A stretch of DNA of 64,000 nucleotides. Source: Pseudomonas syringae (GTDB taxonomy: Bacteria > Pseudomonadota > Gammaproteobacteria > Pseudomonadales > Pseudomonadaceae). Both the position numbers and the translations under genes were made by a program. Positions within the stretch are counted from its first letter, which is position 1; every line of letters begins with the position of its first letter. Under the pieces are notes generated by a model. That model saw only the letters and a list, made by a program, of their open reading frames with translations. It did not search any database and was not told the origin of the DNA. Shown here in pieces: positions 11,016 to 20,520 of this stretch. The DNA is taken from NCBI RefSeq assembly GCF_023278085.1, contig NZ_CP066265.1, positions 5,156,501 to 5,220,500 on the forward strand. Direction: 5' to 3'.

Positions 11016-11945
11016 ATGCCCGCCTTGCTCTACAAAGCCGACCCCGCACGCGCCGAACGCTGGCGCGTCCTGTTTGCCGAGCACGCGCCGGACATCGAAT
11101 GGCGGGTGTGGCCGGACATCGGTGATCCGGCCGACATCCATTATCTGGGCGCCTGGCTGGCCCCGGATGATCTGCAAGAACTGTTGCCCAACCTCAAAGT
11201 GCTGTTTGCCCTGTCCGCAGGTGTCGATCAACTGGACTTGAGCCGTATTCCGCAGTCCCTGCCCGTGGTTCGCCTGCTGGACCCCGGCATCAGTCACGGA
11301 ATGTGCGAGTACGCGTCATTCGCCGTGCTGAGCCTGCACCGGGAAATGCTGCGTTATCGGCAGCAGCAGGTGGAGGGCGTCTGGAAGGCACACCCGCTGA
11401 TACCGGCGCACAAACGTCGCGTGGGCGTGATGGGGCTGGGGTTGCAGGCGCAGCATATTCTGTCGAGCCTCAAGCCGTTTGGTTTCGAGCTGTCGGGCTG
11501 GGCACGCAGCGAGCATCGAATCGACGGTGTGGCGTGCTACGCGGGAGAGGAGCAACTGGATGCGTTTCTGGGGCAGTGCGACATTCTGTTGTGCGTACTG
11601 CCATTGACCGGGCAGACCGAAGGCATCCTCAATCGCTCGCTATTCGATCGCCTGCCCACAGGGGCGGCACTGATCAACATGGGACGTGGCGGGCATCTGG
11701 TGGAAGCCGACCTGATCGAGGCGCTGGACAGCGGCCAGTTGAGCGGCGCAGTGCTGGATGTGTTGCAGCAGGAGCCGGCAACCGCCGATCATCCGTTCTG
11801 GCAGCACCCGAAGATCCTGCTGACCCCGCACGTCGCCGCCATGACCCAGCCGGAAAGCGCTTTCCCCGGCCTGCTCGACAACATTCGTCGCTTTGAACGC
11901 GGCGAGGCCATGCAGGGCCAGGTGGATCGCGGGCAGGGTTATTGA
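11016..11945 (+). CDS. ghrA: Glyoxylate/hydroxypyruvate reductase A type 2-hydroxyacid dehydrogenase
   Basis: 309 aa, close to E. coli GhrA (312 aa). The Rossmann motif GVMGLGLQAQ lies near residue 128. The D-2-hydroxyacid dehydrogenase signature NMGRGGHLVEADL and the late TPHVAAMTQP segment with the catalytic His are present. It would reduce glyoxylate or hydroxypyruvate with NADPH. The start at 11016 is preceded by AGGAA at good spacing; in-frame ATGs also exist at 10980 and 11010. Divergent from gabT. Confidence 0.85.
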   Translation: MPALLYKADPARAERWRVLFAEHAPDIEWRVWPDIGDPADIHYLGAWLAPDDLQELLPNLKVLFALSAGVDQLDLSRIPQSLPVVRLLDPGISHGMCEYASFAVLSLHREMLRYRQQQVEGVWKAHPLIPAHKRRVGVMGLGLQAQHILSSLKPFGFELSGWARSEHRIDGVACYAGEEQLDAFLGQCDILLCVLPLTGQTEGILNRSLFDRLPTGAALINMGRGGHLVEADLIEALDSGQLSGAVLDVLQQEPATADHPFWQHPKILLTPHVAAMTQPESAFPGLLDNIRRFERGEAMQGQVDRGQGY

Positions 11946-12003
11946 GGGTTGTGAATCGATGGTGCCGGATCGTTCCCCATTGCAGGGAACGATCCGCAAC
12001 TGA

Positions 12004-13395
12004 TCAACCCAGCGCAGCAGCGCCCACACGCTCGCCCTTGCGGCGGCGCGAGACCATCAGACCGGCACCGATCACCAGCAGGCTGAGCACGCCGGTAGCG
12101 ATGATTTCGATGCGATGCTCTTCCTGGATCAGCATGATCGTCAGCACCGCCACGATGAACGCGATCACCGCCCAGGTCAGCCATGGGAACAGCCACATCT
12201 TGAAGTCGATGGCCTCACCCGCCGCGATACGCTTCTGGCGCATGCGCAGCTGCGAAACGGCAATCACCAGGTACACCAGCAGCGCGATGGCGCCCGAGCT
12301 GGCGAGCAGGAAATCGAACACCGCCGCCGGTGCGATGTAGTTGGCGAATACAGTCAGGAACGCCGCCGCCGTCGACATGATCACCGCCCAGTAAGGCGTG
12401 CCGCCCTTGCTGGTGCGCTTGGAGAGTGCTGGCGCATCACCGCGTTTGCCCAGCGAAAACAGCATGCGCGAGGCGGTGTACAGCGCCGAGTTCAGGCAAC
12501 TGGTGACTGCCACCAACACCACCAGATCGACGATCAGCTTGGCGTTCGGAATACCCATCGCGTCGAGAACCGTCTGATACGAACCCACTTCGGCCAGTCG
12601 CGGATCGTTCCACGGCACCAGCGACACCACGATGAAGATCGAAACCAGATAGAACAGGAAGATCCGCCAGATCACCGAGTTGGTGGCCTTGGTAATCTGC
12701 TTGCCCGGGTTCTTGGATTCAGCCGCTGCAATGGTCACGATTTCCGTGCCCATGAACGAGAACATGGTGGTCAGCATCGCCGCCAGCACCGCGCCCATGC
12801 CGTTGGGCAGGAAGCCACCGGTGTCGAACAGATGGCTGACGCCACTGACATTGCTGGTTGGCAGCAGGCCAAAGATTGCCGCCACACCCAGCACCACGAA
12901 GGCAATAATCGCCACCACCTTGATCAGCGCGAACCAGAACTCGAACTCACCGTAGTTCTTCACACTGAACAGGTTGGTCGCGGTCAGCAGCAGCGTGATG
13001 ACCAGGGTGAACATCCAGATCGCGATGTTCGGGAACCAGGCATGCAGAATGGTGGCGGCGGCGTTGGCTTCCAGCGGAATCACCAATACCCAGAACCACC
13101 AGTACAACCAGCCAATGGTGAACCCGGCCCAGTGGCCGATAGCCCGGTCGGCATAGGTCGAAAACGAACCGGTGTCCGGCGAGGCAACAGCCATCTCGGC
13201 CAGCATGCGCATCACCAGCACCACCAGCGTACCGGCAGCGGCGTAGGCCAGCAGCACGGCAGGTCCGGCTTCGGCAATCGCGTGGCCGGAGCCGACGAAC
13301 AAGCCGGCACCGATGACGCCAGCAATCGACAGCATGGTGATGTGTCGAGGTTTCAGCCCTTGTTCGAGCTCGGAAGAGTTAGCGGTACTGCTCAT
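12004..13395 (-). CDS. gabP: GABA / amino-acid permease (APC superfamily)
   Basis: 463 aa with about 12 membrane helices. The N-terminal block LKPRHITMLSIAGVIGAGLFVGSG is the amino-acid permease signature, and residues such as SFMGTEIVTIAAAESKNP match the GabP/AnsP group. It probably imports GABA for gabT nearby. Start taken at MSSTANSSEL (13395). The C-terminus is Arg/Lys rich and cytoplasmic. Substrate is inferred from family resemblance and neighbourhood. Confidence 0.83.
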   Translation of the reverse strand: MSSTANSSELEQGLKPRHITMLSIAGVIGAGLFVGSGHAIAEAGPAVLLAYAAAGTLVVLVMRMLAEMAVASPDTGSFSTYADRAIGHWAGFTIGWLYWWFWVLVIPLEANAAATILHAWFPNIAIWMFTLVITLLLTATNLFSVKNYGEFEFWFALIKVVAIIAFVVLGVAAIFGLLPTSNVSGVSHLFDTGGFLPNGMGAVLAAMLTTMFSFMGTEIVTIAAAESKNPGKQITKATNSVIWRIFLFYLVSIFIVVSLVPWNDPRLAEVGSYQTVLDAMGIPNAKLIVDLVVLVAVTSCLNSALYTASRMLFSLGKRGDAPALSKRTSKGGTPYWAVIMSTAAAFLTVFANYIAPAAVFDFLLASSGAIALLVYLVIAVSQLRMRQKRIAAGEAIDFKMWLFPWLTWAVIAFIVAVLTIMLIQEEHRIEIIATGVLSLLVIGAGLMVSRRRKGERVGAAALG

Positions 13396-13919
13396 AAAAC
13401 CACCTGTGCAAGACGAGCGAGACACACCGGAGCGTTACGTAAAGAGAAACCTACGGTGCCGTTCTTTATTCTTGACGCAAGAATTGCGCCAAAATATTTC
13501 AAAAACGACGTCGCGCAGGGAATACACGCCCTGTGGCCTGACCTGCAACGCCTGCGTGATGAACGCTTCTACGTATCGTCTGTAGGATTTGTTACCGAAC
13601 GCCTCAGATTCGTCTACACACTCGCACCAAAAATGCGCCCGAGCCTGCCCGAGGCTCAAACATGGTGCGCAACTCGGGCCGCCGCTCAGCAAAAGCTGCT
13701 TCCAACCCCCGGCCAAAGCTGGCAACATCGCGCCTTTTTCGCGCACGCCCTGTTCAATCAGGCATCCAGCTTGCCTTTTTGCGACCGTCCGCTGTCGAGA
13801 TGCGACAACCCGTCGACCCCGTTCACATTGGGCAAAAGACGCTGATGGTTGTCCTTCAAACGCTGTGCTAGCTTGGCGTTCGCCAGCAGCAAGCGCGCAC
13901 ACTTTAATGAGGACCCCAC
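13396..13919. other. Intergenic region with divergent promoters and an operator-like palindrome
   Basis: This 524-base spacer separates gabP (leftward) from the amino-acid ABC operon (rightward) and has no convincing gene. A palindrome TTCTTG-ACG-CAAGAA (13469-13483) lies about 75 bases upstream of the gabP start and could be an operator. The ABC ATPase start at 13920 is preceded by an AGGA ribosome-binding site. Nothing else was recognised. Confidence 0.4.
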
Positions 13920-14693
13920 ATGGCCGAGGCCACGCCCGCCCTGGAAATCCGCAACCTGCACAAGCGTTACGATCAGCTTGAGGTGCTTAAAGGCATCTCG
14001 CTGACCGCTCGCGACGGGGATGTCATTTCAATCCTCGGCTCATCCGGTTCCGGCAAGTCCACGTTGCTGCGCTGCATCAACCTGCTGGAAAACCCGCATC
14101 AGGGTCAGATTCTGGTGGCCGGTGAAGAACTGAAACTCAAGGCGGCGCGCAACGGCGAGCTGATTGCTGCCGATAACCGGCAGATCAATCGCCTGCGCAG
14201 CCAAATCGGCTTTGTGTTTCAGAACTTCAACCTGTGGCCGCACATGAGCGTGCTCGATAACATCATCGAAGCCCCGCGCCGCGTTCTCGGCCAGAGCAAG
14301 GCCGAAGCCATTGAAGTCGCCGAAGCACTGCTGGCCAAGGTCGGTATCGCGGACAAACGCCACGCCTACCCGGCGCAACTGTCTGGCGGCCAGCAGCAAC
14401 GCGCCGCCATTGCGCGCACGCTGGCCATGCAGCCCAAGGTTATCCTGTTCGACGAGCCGACCTCGGCACTCGACCCGGAGATGGTCCAGGAAGTACTGGG
14501 TGTCATACGCGCGCTGGCCGAAGAAGGCCGGACCATGCTGCTGGTGACCCACGAAATGAATTTTGCACGTCAGGTATCAAGTGAAGTGGTGTTTTTGCAT
14601 CAGGGAATGGTCGAAGAACAGGGCACACCGCAGCAAGTATTTGATAACCCGCTGTCGGTACGCTGCAAACAATTCATGTCGAGTCACTGCTAA
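13920..14693 (+). CDS. Basic amino-acid ABC transporter, ATP-binding protein (HisP type)
   Basis: 257 aa. Walker A is GSSGSGKST (residues about 40-48), the signature is LSGGQQQRAAIAR, and Walker B is [14 protein letters not shown], the polar amino-acid transporter pattern. A histidine switch lies in LLVTHEMNFAR. It powers the transporter completed by the next three genes. First gene of the operon, with an AGGA ribosome-binding site. Confidence 0.92.
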   Translation: MAEATPALEIRNLHKRYDQLEVLKGISLTARDGDVISILGSSGSGKSTLLRCINLLENPHQGQILVAGEELKLKAARNGELIAADNRQINRLRSQIGFVFQNFNLWPHMSVLDNIIEAPRRVLGQSKAEAIEVAEALLAKVGIADKRHAYPAQLSGGQQQRAAIARTLAMQPKVILFDEPTSALDPEMVQEVLGVIRALAEEGRTMLLVTHEMNFARQVSSEVVFLHQGMVEEQGTPQQVFDNPLSVRCKQFMSSHC

Positions 14694-14707
14694 CGGAGCA
14701 ACACCCC

Positions 14708-15472
14708 ATGCAGATGTATAAGAAGATCTTGCTGATCGCCGCGGCCACACTGGCATTCAGCAGCAGTGCCTTCGCCGAAAAAATGAAAATGGGCATCGAA
14801 GGCGCCTACCCACCGTTCAATAACAAGGACGCGAGCGGCCAGGTCGTCGGCTTTGATCGCGAGATCGGCGATGCCCTGTGCGCGAAGATGAAAGTCGAGT
14901 GCGAAGTAGTGACGTCCGACTGGGACGGCATCATTCCGGCCCTCAATGCGCAGAAGTTCGACTTCCTGATTTCGTCGCTGTCGATCACCGAAGAGCGCCA
15001 GCAGGTGGTGGATTTCACCGACCCGTACTACTCGAACAAGCTGCAGTTCCTGGCACCGAAAACCTCCTCTGTCGATGTTTCCTCCATCGATAAAGCCAAG
15101 GAAAGTCTTACCGGCAAGTCTGTGGGCGCACAGCGTTCGACCCTGGCTGCCACCTGGCTGGAAGACAAGCTCGGCATCCTGGACGCCAAGCTCTACGACA
15201 CACAGGAAAACGCGTTCCTCGACCTGTTGTCCGGCCGCGTCGACGTCATGCTGGCCGACAAGTACGCCAGCTACGAATGGCTGAAGAGCGAAGCCGGCCA
15301 GAACTTCGAGTTCAAGGGCGAGCCTGTCGTGCAGAACGACAAGATCGGCATTGCTGTGCGCAAAGGCGATGACGCGTTGCGCGAGCGTCTGAACGTAGCC
15401 CTGAAAGAAATCATCGCTGACGGCACCTATAAAAAGATCAACGACAAGTATTTCCCTTTCAGCATTCTCTGA
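14708..15472 (+). CDS. Basic amino-acid ABC transporter, periplasmic binding protein (HisJ/ArgT type)
   Basis: 254 aa with a signal peptide ending SSSAFA (residue about 22). The SBP family 3 hallmarks are present: GIEGAYPPFN near the mature N-terminus, VGFDREIGDALC, the SDWDGIIPAL ligand loop, and FLISSLSITEERQQ. This pattern fits lysine/arginine/ornithine or histidine binding. It follows the ATPase gene by 14 bases. Confidence 0.9.
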   Translation: MQMYKKILLIAAATLAFSSSAFAEKMKMGIEGAYPPFNNKDASGQVVGFDREIGDALCAKMKVECEVVTSDWDGIIPALNAQKFDFLISSLSITEERQQVVDFTDPYYSNKLQFLAPKTSSVDVSSIDKAKESLTGKSVGAQRSTLAATWLEDKLGILDAKLYDTQENAFLDLLSGRVDVMLADKYASYEWLKSEAGQNFEFKGEPVVQNDKIGIAVRKGDDALRERLNVALKEIIADGTYKKINDKYFPFSIL

Positions 15473-15538
15473 TTCACCCGACCGCGTCGCCGCCGCTTCC
15501 CGTTGAAGCGCGGCGACCGGTCCTGACAAAGCCTGCCC

Positions 15539-16234
15539 ATGAACATTGATCTCCACGGATTCGGCCCGGCCCTTGCGGCTGGCGCGCTGATGACTGTCCA
15601 GCTTGCACTCTCGGCGTTGTGCCTGGGTCTGATACTCGGCCTGCTCGGCGCCCTGGCCAAGACCTCGCCCTACAAGCCGCTGCAATGGCTGGGCGGCACG
15701 TACTCGACGCTGGTACGCGGCATTCCCGAATTGCTCTGGGTGCTGCTGATCTACTTCGGCACCGTCAACGGCATGCGCGCACTGGGCGAGCTGTTCGGCA
15801 TTCCAAACCTGGCATTGAGCGCTTTCGCCGCCGGGGTTATCGCCCTAGGGATCTGCTTTGGCGCGTACGCCACCGAGGTGTTTCGCGGCGCGATCCTCGC
15901 CATTCCCAAAGGTCACCGCGAAGCCGGGCTGGCGCTGGGCATGTCGCGCTCGCGCATCCTCTTCAAACTGGTCCTGCCGCAGATGTGGCGTATCGCCCTG
16001 CCCGGTCTGGGCAACCTGTTCATGATTTTGATGAAGGACACCGCGCTGGTCTCGGTGATCGGCCTGGAAGAGATCATGCGTCACGCGCAAATCGCCGTCA
16101 GCTTCACCAAAGAGGCGTTCACGTTCTACATGGTCGCCGCCATCATGTACCTGGGCCTGACCGTGCTGGCCATGATCGGCATGTACTTCCTCGAAAAACG
16201 CGCCGGTCGTGGCTTTCTGAGGAGCGCGTCATGA
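15539..16234 (+). CDS. Basic amino-acid ABC transporter permease (HisQ type)
   Basis: 231 aa integral membrane protein with about five helices and the EAA loop (GHREAGLALGMSRSRILFKLVLPQ) of polar amino-acid permeases. It would form the channel with the next gene product. Its TGA overlaps the ATG of the next gene (ATGA at 16231-16234). Confidence 0.92.
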   Translation: MNIDLHGFGPALAAGALMTVQLALSALCLGLILGLLGALAKTSPYKPLQWLGGTYSTLVRGIPELLWVLLIYFGTVNGMRALGELFGIPNLALSAFAAGVIALGICFGAYATEVFRGAILAIPKGHREAGLALGMSRSRILFKLVLPQMWRIALPGLGNLFMILMKDTALVSVIGLEEIMRHAQIAVSFTKEAFTFYMVAAIMYLGLTVLAMIGMYFLEKRAGRGFLRSAS

Positions 16235-16920
16235 ACTGGGAAGTGATCATCAAGTGGCTGCCGCGACTGGCACAAGGCGCGACCCTGACCCTGGAGCTGG
16301 TGGCCATCGCCGTCATCGCCGGGCTGATCCTCGCCATCCCGATGGGCATCGCTCGCGCCTCCCGGCACTGGCCGGTGCGCGCCCTGCCTTACGCTTACAT
16401 CTTTTTCTTTCGCGGCACGCCGCTGCTGGTGCAACTGTTTCTGGTCTATTACGGCCTGGCGCAGTTCGATGCGGTGCGTCAAAGCTGGCTGTGGCCGTAT
16501 CTGCGCGACCCGTTCTGGTGTGCAGTCATCACCATGACCCTGCACACCGCCGCCTATATCGCGGAAATCCTGCGTGGCGCCATTCAGGCGGTACCGGTGG
16601 GTGAAGTTGAAGCGGCGCGGGCGCTGGGCATGTCGAAATGGAAGGCGCTGTTCTACATTGTCCTGCCCCGCGCCACGCGTATCGGCCTGCCCGCCTACAG
16701 CAACGAAGTGATCCTGATGCTCAAGGCCAGCGCCCTGGCCAGCACCGTGACCCTGCTGGAACTGACCGGCATGGCGCGCACGATCATCGCCCGCACCTAC
16801 CTGCCGGTGGAAATCTTCTTTGCGGCGGGCATGTTCTACCTGGTCATGACATTCGTGCTGGTGCAGGGCTTCCGCCTGCTGGAAAAGCTATTGCGCGTAG
16901 ACGCAAGCCAGGGACGCTGA
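16231..16920 (+). CDS. Basic amino-acid ABC transporter permease (HisM type)
   Basis: 229 aa. Start at MNWEVIIKWLP, coupled to the previous stop. About five membrane helices and the EAA loop (VGEVEAARALGMSKWKALFY) are visible. It completes the HisP-HisJ-HisQ-HisM-like set. Open frame continues upstream inside the previous gene but has no coding character there. Confidence 0.92.
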   Translation: MNWEVIIKWLPRLAQGATLTLELVAIAVIAGLILAIPMGIARASRHWPVRALPYAYIFFFRGTPLLVQLFLVYYGLAQFDAVRQSWLWPYLRDPFWCAVITMTLHTAAYIAEILRGAIQAVPVGEVEAARALGMSKWKALFYIVLPRATRIGLPAYSNEVILMLKASALASTVTLLELTGMARTIIARTYLPVEIFFAAGMFYLVMTFVLVQGFRLLEKLLRVDASQGR

Positions 16921-16921
16921 T

Positions 16922-18193
16922 ATGAAGGGTGCTGGCATCCCTCCCGCCAGCATCCCGTCACGCGAAACCGCCGATATGCCCTCAGATCCATGCTTGCAGG
17001 ATGAACACCTTGGCAGCCACTTCGGTGCGCTGGACAGCTTCCTGTTCGCGCATCAGGCATTGTGGCGGCCCAAACCGTTCACCCACCAGCACCTGCCATG
17101 GGAAAGCAAATACCCCGAGCTGGCACACTGGCTGCGGCACCGCACGCTGGAACAGGCCGAAGCCGCGCACAATCATCCTGAACAGCTCGACGCCCCCTTC
17201 CCTTTCACGCAACTGGCCGCCGAAGCCGTCGCGTTGAGCCATGTCGCAGAGCTGCCCGTCTTTCCTCTGCCGCCGGTCGATGTGCGGATGAGCGTTGATG
17301 TGCCGGGGCGCAAGTGGCAACAGATCGAAGCCTTCGCCAGCCATCTCGACATGCGTGACAGCGCGACTCACTGGCTGGACTGGTGCGCGGGCAAAGGCCA
17401 CCTGGGACGCCGCCTGACCGAACGCGGCCAGAGCCTCACCTGCCTGGAACACGACCCGGCGCTGATCGAAGCCGGTTTGACCCTCAGCGCTCGACAAGGT
17501 ATCGAGGCGAAACATGTGCGCCAGGACGTGATGGCCGATGACACCTGGCGCTGTCTGCACGCGCATCACACACCCGTCGCGCTGCATGCCTGCGGCGACC
17601 TGCACATCCAGTTGATGGAACTGGCCAGCCAGACCGGCTGCGAGCACATCGCAATCGCGCCGTGCTGTTACAACCGCACCCGACATGACACCTATCAGAC
17701 GCTGTCCAGCGAAGGCAAAGCCTCGGGGCTGAAGCTGTCGCGAGACGAACTCGGCCTGCCGCTCAGCGAAACCGTAACGGCAGGTGCGCGTGTGCGCCGT
17801 CAACGCGACACCTCGATGGCCCGCCGTCTGGGCTTCGACCTGCTGCAGCGCAACCTGCGTGGCGTCGACGATTACCTGCCCACGCCTTCGCTGCCAACGT
17901 CCTGGCTGGACGCGCCTTACGCCGACTATTGCGGCCATCTGGCCAACCTGAAGAATCTGCCGCCCCCAGGCAAGCAGGACTGGGCTTCTCTGGAAGCCGC
18001 AGGCTGGAAAAGACTGGCTGAAGTGCGCAACCTGGAACTGCTGCGAAACCTGTTTCGACGTCCACTGGAAGTCTGGCTGGTGCTGGATCGTGCGATGTAT
18101 GTGCAAGAGCAGGGTTACGACGTTCGTGTTGGCACTTTTTGTGACAGCCAGCTTACCCCTCGCAACCTGCTGATTCTGGCTCGAAAACTGTGA
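16922..18193 (+). CDS. SAM-dependent methyltransferase (methyltransferase-32-like)
   Basis: 423 aa if started at 16922; a start at 16976 (MPSDPCLQ) would remove 18 less conserved residues. The central SAM motif is WLDWCAGKGHLGRRL (near 155), followed by an acidic residue in CLEHDPALI. Downstream AIAPCCYNR resembles the PCCYH motif of METTL25/GSTCD-like enzymes. It starts one base after the transporter operon and is probably co-transcribed. Substrate unknown. Confidence 0.8.
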   Translation: MKGAGIPPASIPSRETADMPSDPCLQDEHLGSHFGALDSFLFAHQALWRPKPFTHQHLPWESKYPELAHWLRHRTLEQAEAAHNHPEQLDAPFPFTQLAAEAVALSHVAELPVFPLPPVDVRMSVDVPGRKWQQIEAFASHLDMRDSATHWLDWCAGKGHLGRRLTERGQSLTCLEHDPALIEAGLTLSARQGIEAKHVRQDVMADDTWRCLHAHHTPVALHACGDLHIQLMELASQTGCEHIAIAPCCYNRTRHDTYQTLSSEGKASGLKLSRDELGLPLSETVTAGARVRRQRDTSMARRLGFDLLQRNLRGVDDYLPTPSLPTSWLDAPYADYCGHLANLKNLPPPGKQDWASLEAAGWKRLAEVRNLELLRNLFRRPLEVWLVLDRAMYVQEQGYDVRVGTFCDSQLTPRNLLILARKL

Positions 18194-18494
18194 CCTGAAT
18201 CAGTTGAGCAACCTGTGGATAAGTCTGTTGATGAAAATGTGGATGAGTGCGTTAAAGCTTGGCGCACCAGTTAATCAGACCCCTGATTTTTTCCCGCCAA
18301 CCTTCCCGTAACCCGCAAAAACAGTGCTTTGCGCCACAATGCCCACAACTGCACACATCCAGTCACGCGGGCATATCTTTATAGCGCAATTGTGCATAAA
18401 GATTTGGTAAAGGCTCTAGCGCAGGCTTTTCTGTGCGGCTGAAAGTGTGCGTGTGGAAGCGAGCGTGCTCGCGAAGAGAACGGGCAAAGCCCCC
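18194..18494. other. Intergenic region with DnaA-box-like element
   Basis: No gene is apparent in these 301 bases. TGTGGATAA (18214-18222), the reverse complement of a consensus DnaA box TTATCCACA, occurs once, with a weaker TGTGGATGA nearby (18239-18247). Two scattered copies do not make an origin. The rest has no recognised feature. Confidence 0.35.
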
Positions 18495-19505
18495 TTAAAA
18501 CTGATCATCCTTCAACCGCGCAAACGGCACACTGCGGTTCGCCAGCTTGCGCAACGTCAGCTTGTAGGCACTGGACTTGATCTGACTGCCCATCGGCGTC
18601 TCTTCCAGCAAGATACGCCCCGAAGCAAAGGCACAACCGGTATTCAGCATCCTGTACTTGAGCAGGTACAACCCCGGGTTCATCTTGCTGAACGTAAACA
18701 CCGCCCCGGCCGGAACATACGCATGCCGAAAGTCCTTGCGCCCCACCGCATCCGTGACCTTGGCGTACACCGCTGACTCGCCAGCCGTGTTATCCACCGT
18801 AATCTGCGACCAGCCGCTGTCCTTGAGCACCGGCATGTCCTTCACATAACCCGGCTTGTCGGGCCACGGCGCGCCCATCGGGTCCAGCGCTGGCACCCCA
18901 CACTCGGACGCCACTGGCTCAACCGGCTTTGCGGGGCTTGCCACCGGCTCTTCAACCGGAACAGCAGGTGCAGGCTTGACCCGCGTTTGCGCAACCGGGA
19001 CCGGTTCTGCCGGTACAAACGGCTTGCCCGCCCCAGGGTCGTAACCCATCCACGCCCCACCAGCACAGAACACCACAGACAGCAGCGCCCAGCGCCACGC
19101 ACTGCGGCGACGCTTGTCAGTAGACGGAGATCGAGCGGGAGAAGCCTTGGCCGCCATTCCAGGCTGAACGGTACGCTGAGGCGTAGCAGGCGCCTGAGCC
19201 GCCGCCGAACCATACGCATGCACCACCTGCCCTTTCGCGGCCTGCGCCTGCCGGCGACGAGCTGCCTCTACACGAGCCTTATGCTCGTCGGCAGCGAGTT
19301 GCGCATCATAAGCCGCACGCCTTCCGGCATCCGCCAGCACATCATGGGACGCATTTACGACGCCCATCATGTCCGAGGCATAAGGATCGGAATTCCTGTC
19401 CGGGTGCAGCTTCTGCGCCAGCTTGCGATAAGCCTTCTTGATCTGCTCAGGAGAGGCATCGCGAGCAACACTCAGCAGCTCGTAATGCGTGGGTGTTCTC
19501 TGCAT
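18495..19505 (-). CDS. Membrane-anchored J-domain (DnaJ-like) protein
   Basis: 336 aa. Residues about 5-66 form a J domain with the HPD motif (KLAQKLHPDRN), which stimulates DnaK ATPase. An Ala/Gln/Pro-rich linker follows, then a single membrane helix (about 136-155, WALLSVVFCAGGAWMGY), a Pro/Val-rich spacer and a C-terminal domain of about 110 residues that would be periplasmic. No Gly/Phe region or zinc domain is present, so it is a type III J protein. Start taken at MQRTPTHYELL; the open frame continues upstream without coding character. Confidence 0.8.
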   Translation of the reverse strand: MQRTPTHYELLSVARDASPEQIKKAYRKLAQKLHPDRNSDPYASDMMGVVNASHDVLADAGRRAAYDAQLAADEHKARVEAARRRQAQAAKGQVVHAYGSAAAQAPATPQRTVQPGMAAKASPARSPSTDKRRRSAWRWALLSVVFCAGGAWMGYDPGAGKPFVPAEPVPVAQTRVKPAPAVPVEEPVASPAKPVEPVASECGVPALDPMGAPWPDKPGYVKDMPVLKDSGWSQITVDNTAGESAVYAKVTDAVGRKDFRHAYVPAGAVFTFSKMNPGLYLLKYRMLNTGCAFASGRILLEETPMGSQIKSSAYKLTLRKLANRSVPFARLKDDQF

Positions 19506-19619
19506 TGCACTTGCTGTCCATGGCCGACTGCCATTTTTGATACAACTGTATCGGCCACCAAACACCGAACTCCAATGCGAATGCCACGCAAACCGAAAAA
19601 CCGGAACCACCGCACAAGA

Positions 19620-19653
19620 AAATGCCCGAATCCACAGGATTCGGGCATTTCTT
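19620..19653. terminator. Strong perfect hairpin downstream of no annotated gene
   Basis: A perfect 14-bp stem (AAATGCCCGAATCC / GGATTCGGGCATTT) with a 3-base loop, followed by CTTTAAG and preceded by AAGA. It lies between the start of the J-domain gene and the tRNA and has the form of a rho-independent terminator, though the gene it would serve is not evident. Confidence 0.6.
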
Positions 19654-20232
19654 TAAGCATCGACGAAGCGTTCGTGAGCGTCCAGACGCACATTCATGCG
19701 ATTCAGACAGCAATCCTCAGCCCCACCTTGCGCAAGGCCCGACAGGCCAGACGCGATACAAATTTACGTCAACACACTCTTCAGTGAATGACCAGCCTGC
19801 GGCAGACAACACCCGAAGCCCGGTTACGATCCATCGTGCCACTCATGAGACAGTCCTTTGTCTACTGGCTGAAAAGCTAACGGCCTGTGCTGCTGACTCA
19901 GTAGCCCGGGCCGTTGAGAACAATCCTAGGGAAAGCCAAAATCCAGCGCAACCGCCCAAAAACGCCGGGTCCTGCTGCGGTTGTTGCGATGCGCCAGATC
20001 GCCATCAGCGCTGGACGCACCGGTCCGCGTGACCAGGTTAAAAATCCGCCGCATCTCAATGCCCGAGCCTCCACACCCGAAAGCCAAAAGCACCACGCAA
20101 AACCGCAGCGCTCACACGCACCACACAGACCCATTCCCCAAAACCAAAGGAAACGCCCTACACCACGGCCCGCCCACATCCCACCCGAAGCGCTAACGAC
20201 CAATTTTTTTCAACTGAATCAGGCAGCTAGGC
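19654..20232. other. Intergenic region without recognised gene
   Basis: Several open frames cross this stretch but are Pro/His/Arg-rich with no family resemblance or good ribosome-binding sites. It ends in the tRNA promoter. Nothing else was seen. Confidence 0.4.
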
Positions 20233-20260
20233 TTTACAAGCGCATCAGACTCTATATACT
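20233..20260 (+). promoter_or_regulatory. Sigma-70 promoter of tRNA-Thr
   Basis: TTTACA (20233-20238), a 16-base spacer, then TATACT (20255-20260), ending 13 bases before the tRNA. Close to consensus and correctly placed. Confidence 0.75.
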
Positions 20261-20273
20261 CGCAGCCCATTAC

Positions 20274-20349
<76 letters not shown>

Positions 20350-20394
20350 TACAAGGTTTCAAAGGTGGTTTTTGCAGCCTTTGAGATCTCTGAG

Positions 20395-20419
20395 AAACCC
20401 GCCTTTTGGCGGGTTTTTT
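20395..20419 (+). terminator. Rho-independent terminator of tRNA-Thr
   Basis: AAACCCGCC-TTTT-GGCGGGTTTTTT: a 9-bp stem and T tract, 45 bases after the tRNA. Confidence 0.9.
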
Positions 20420-20520
20420 CGTTTTGGGGTTCTGTCGGATTCTGTCAGAAACTGGTGGATTCCAACCGTTTTAAGGGTAGAGTTTGGGACACAGGTCACT
20501 TCGATAAAGGGAGTACCCTT

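Noticed and set aside
13435..13902. 155-codon minus-strand frame in the gabP upstream spacer
   Set aside because: Low-complexity, Cys/Arg-rich, no ribosome-binding site, and it would cover the expected promoters.
18214..18247. DnaA-box-like motifs as a replication origin
   Set aside because: Only one consensus-like and one weak motif, no AT-rich unwinding region and no dnaA, dnaN or parAB nearby.
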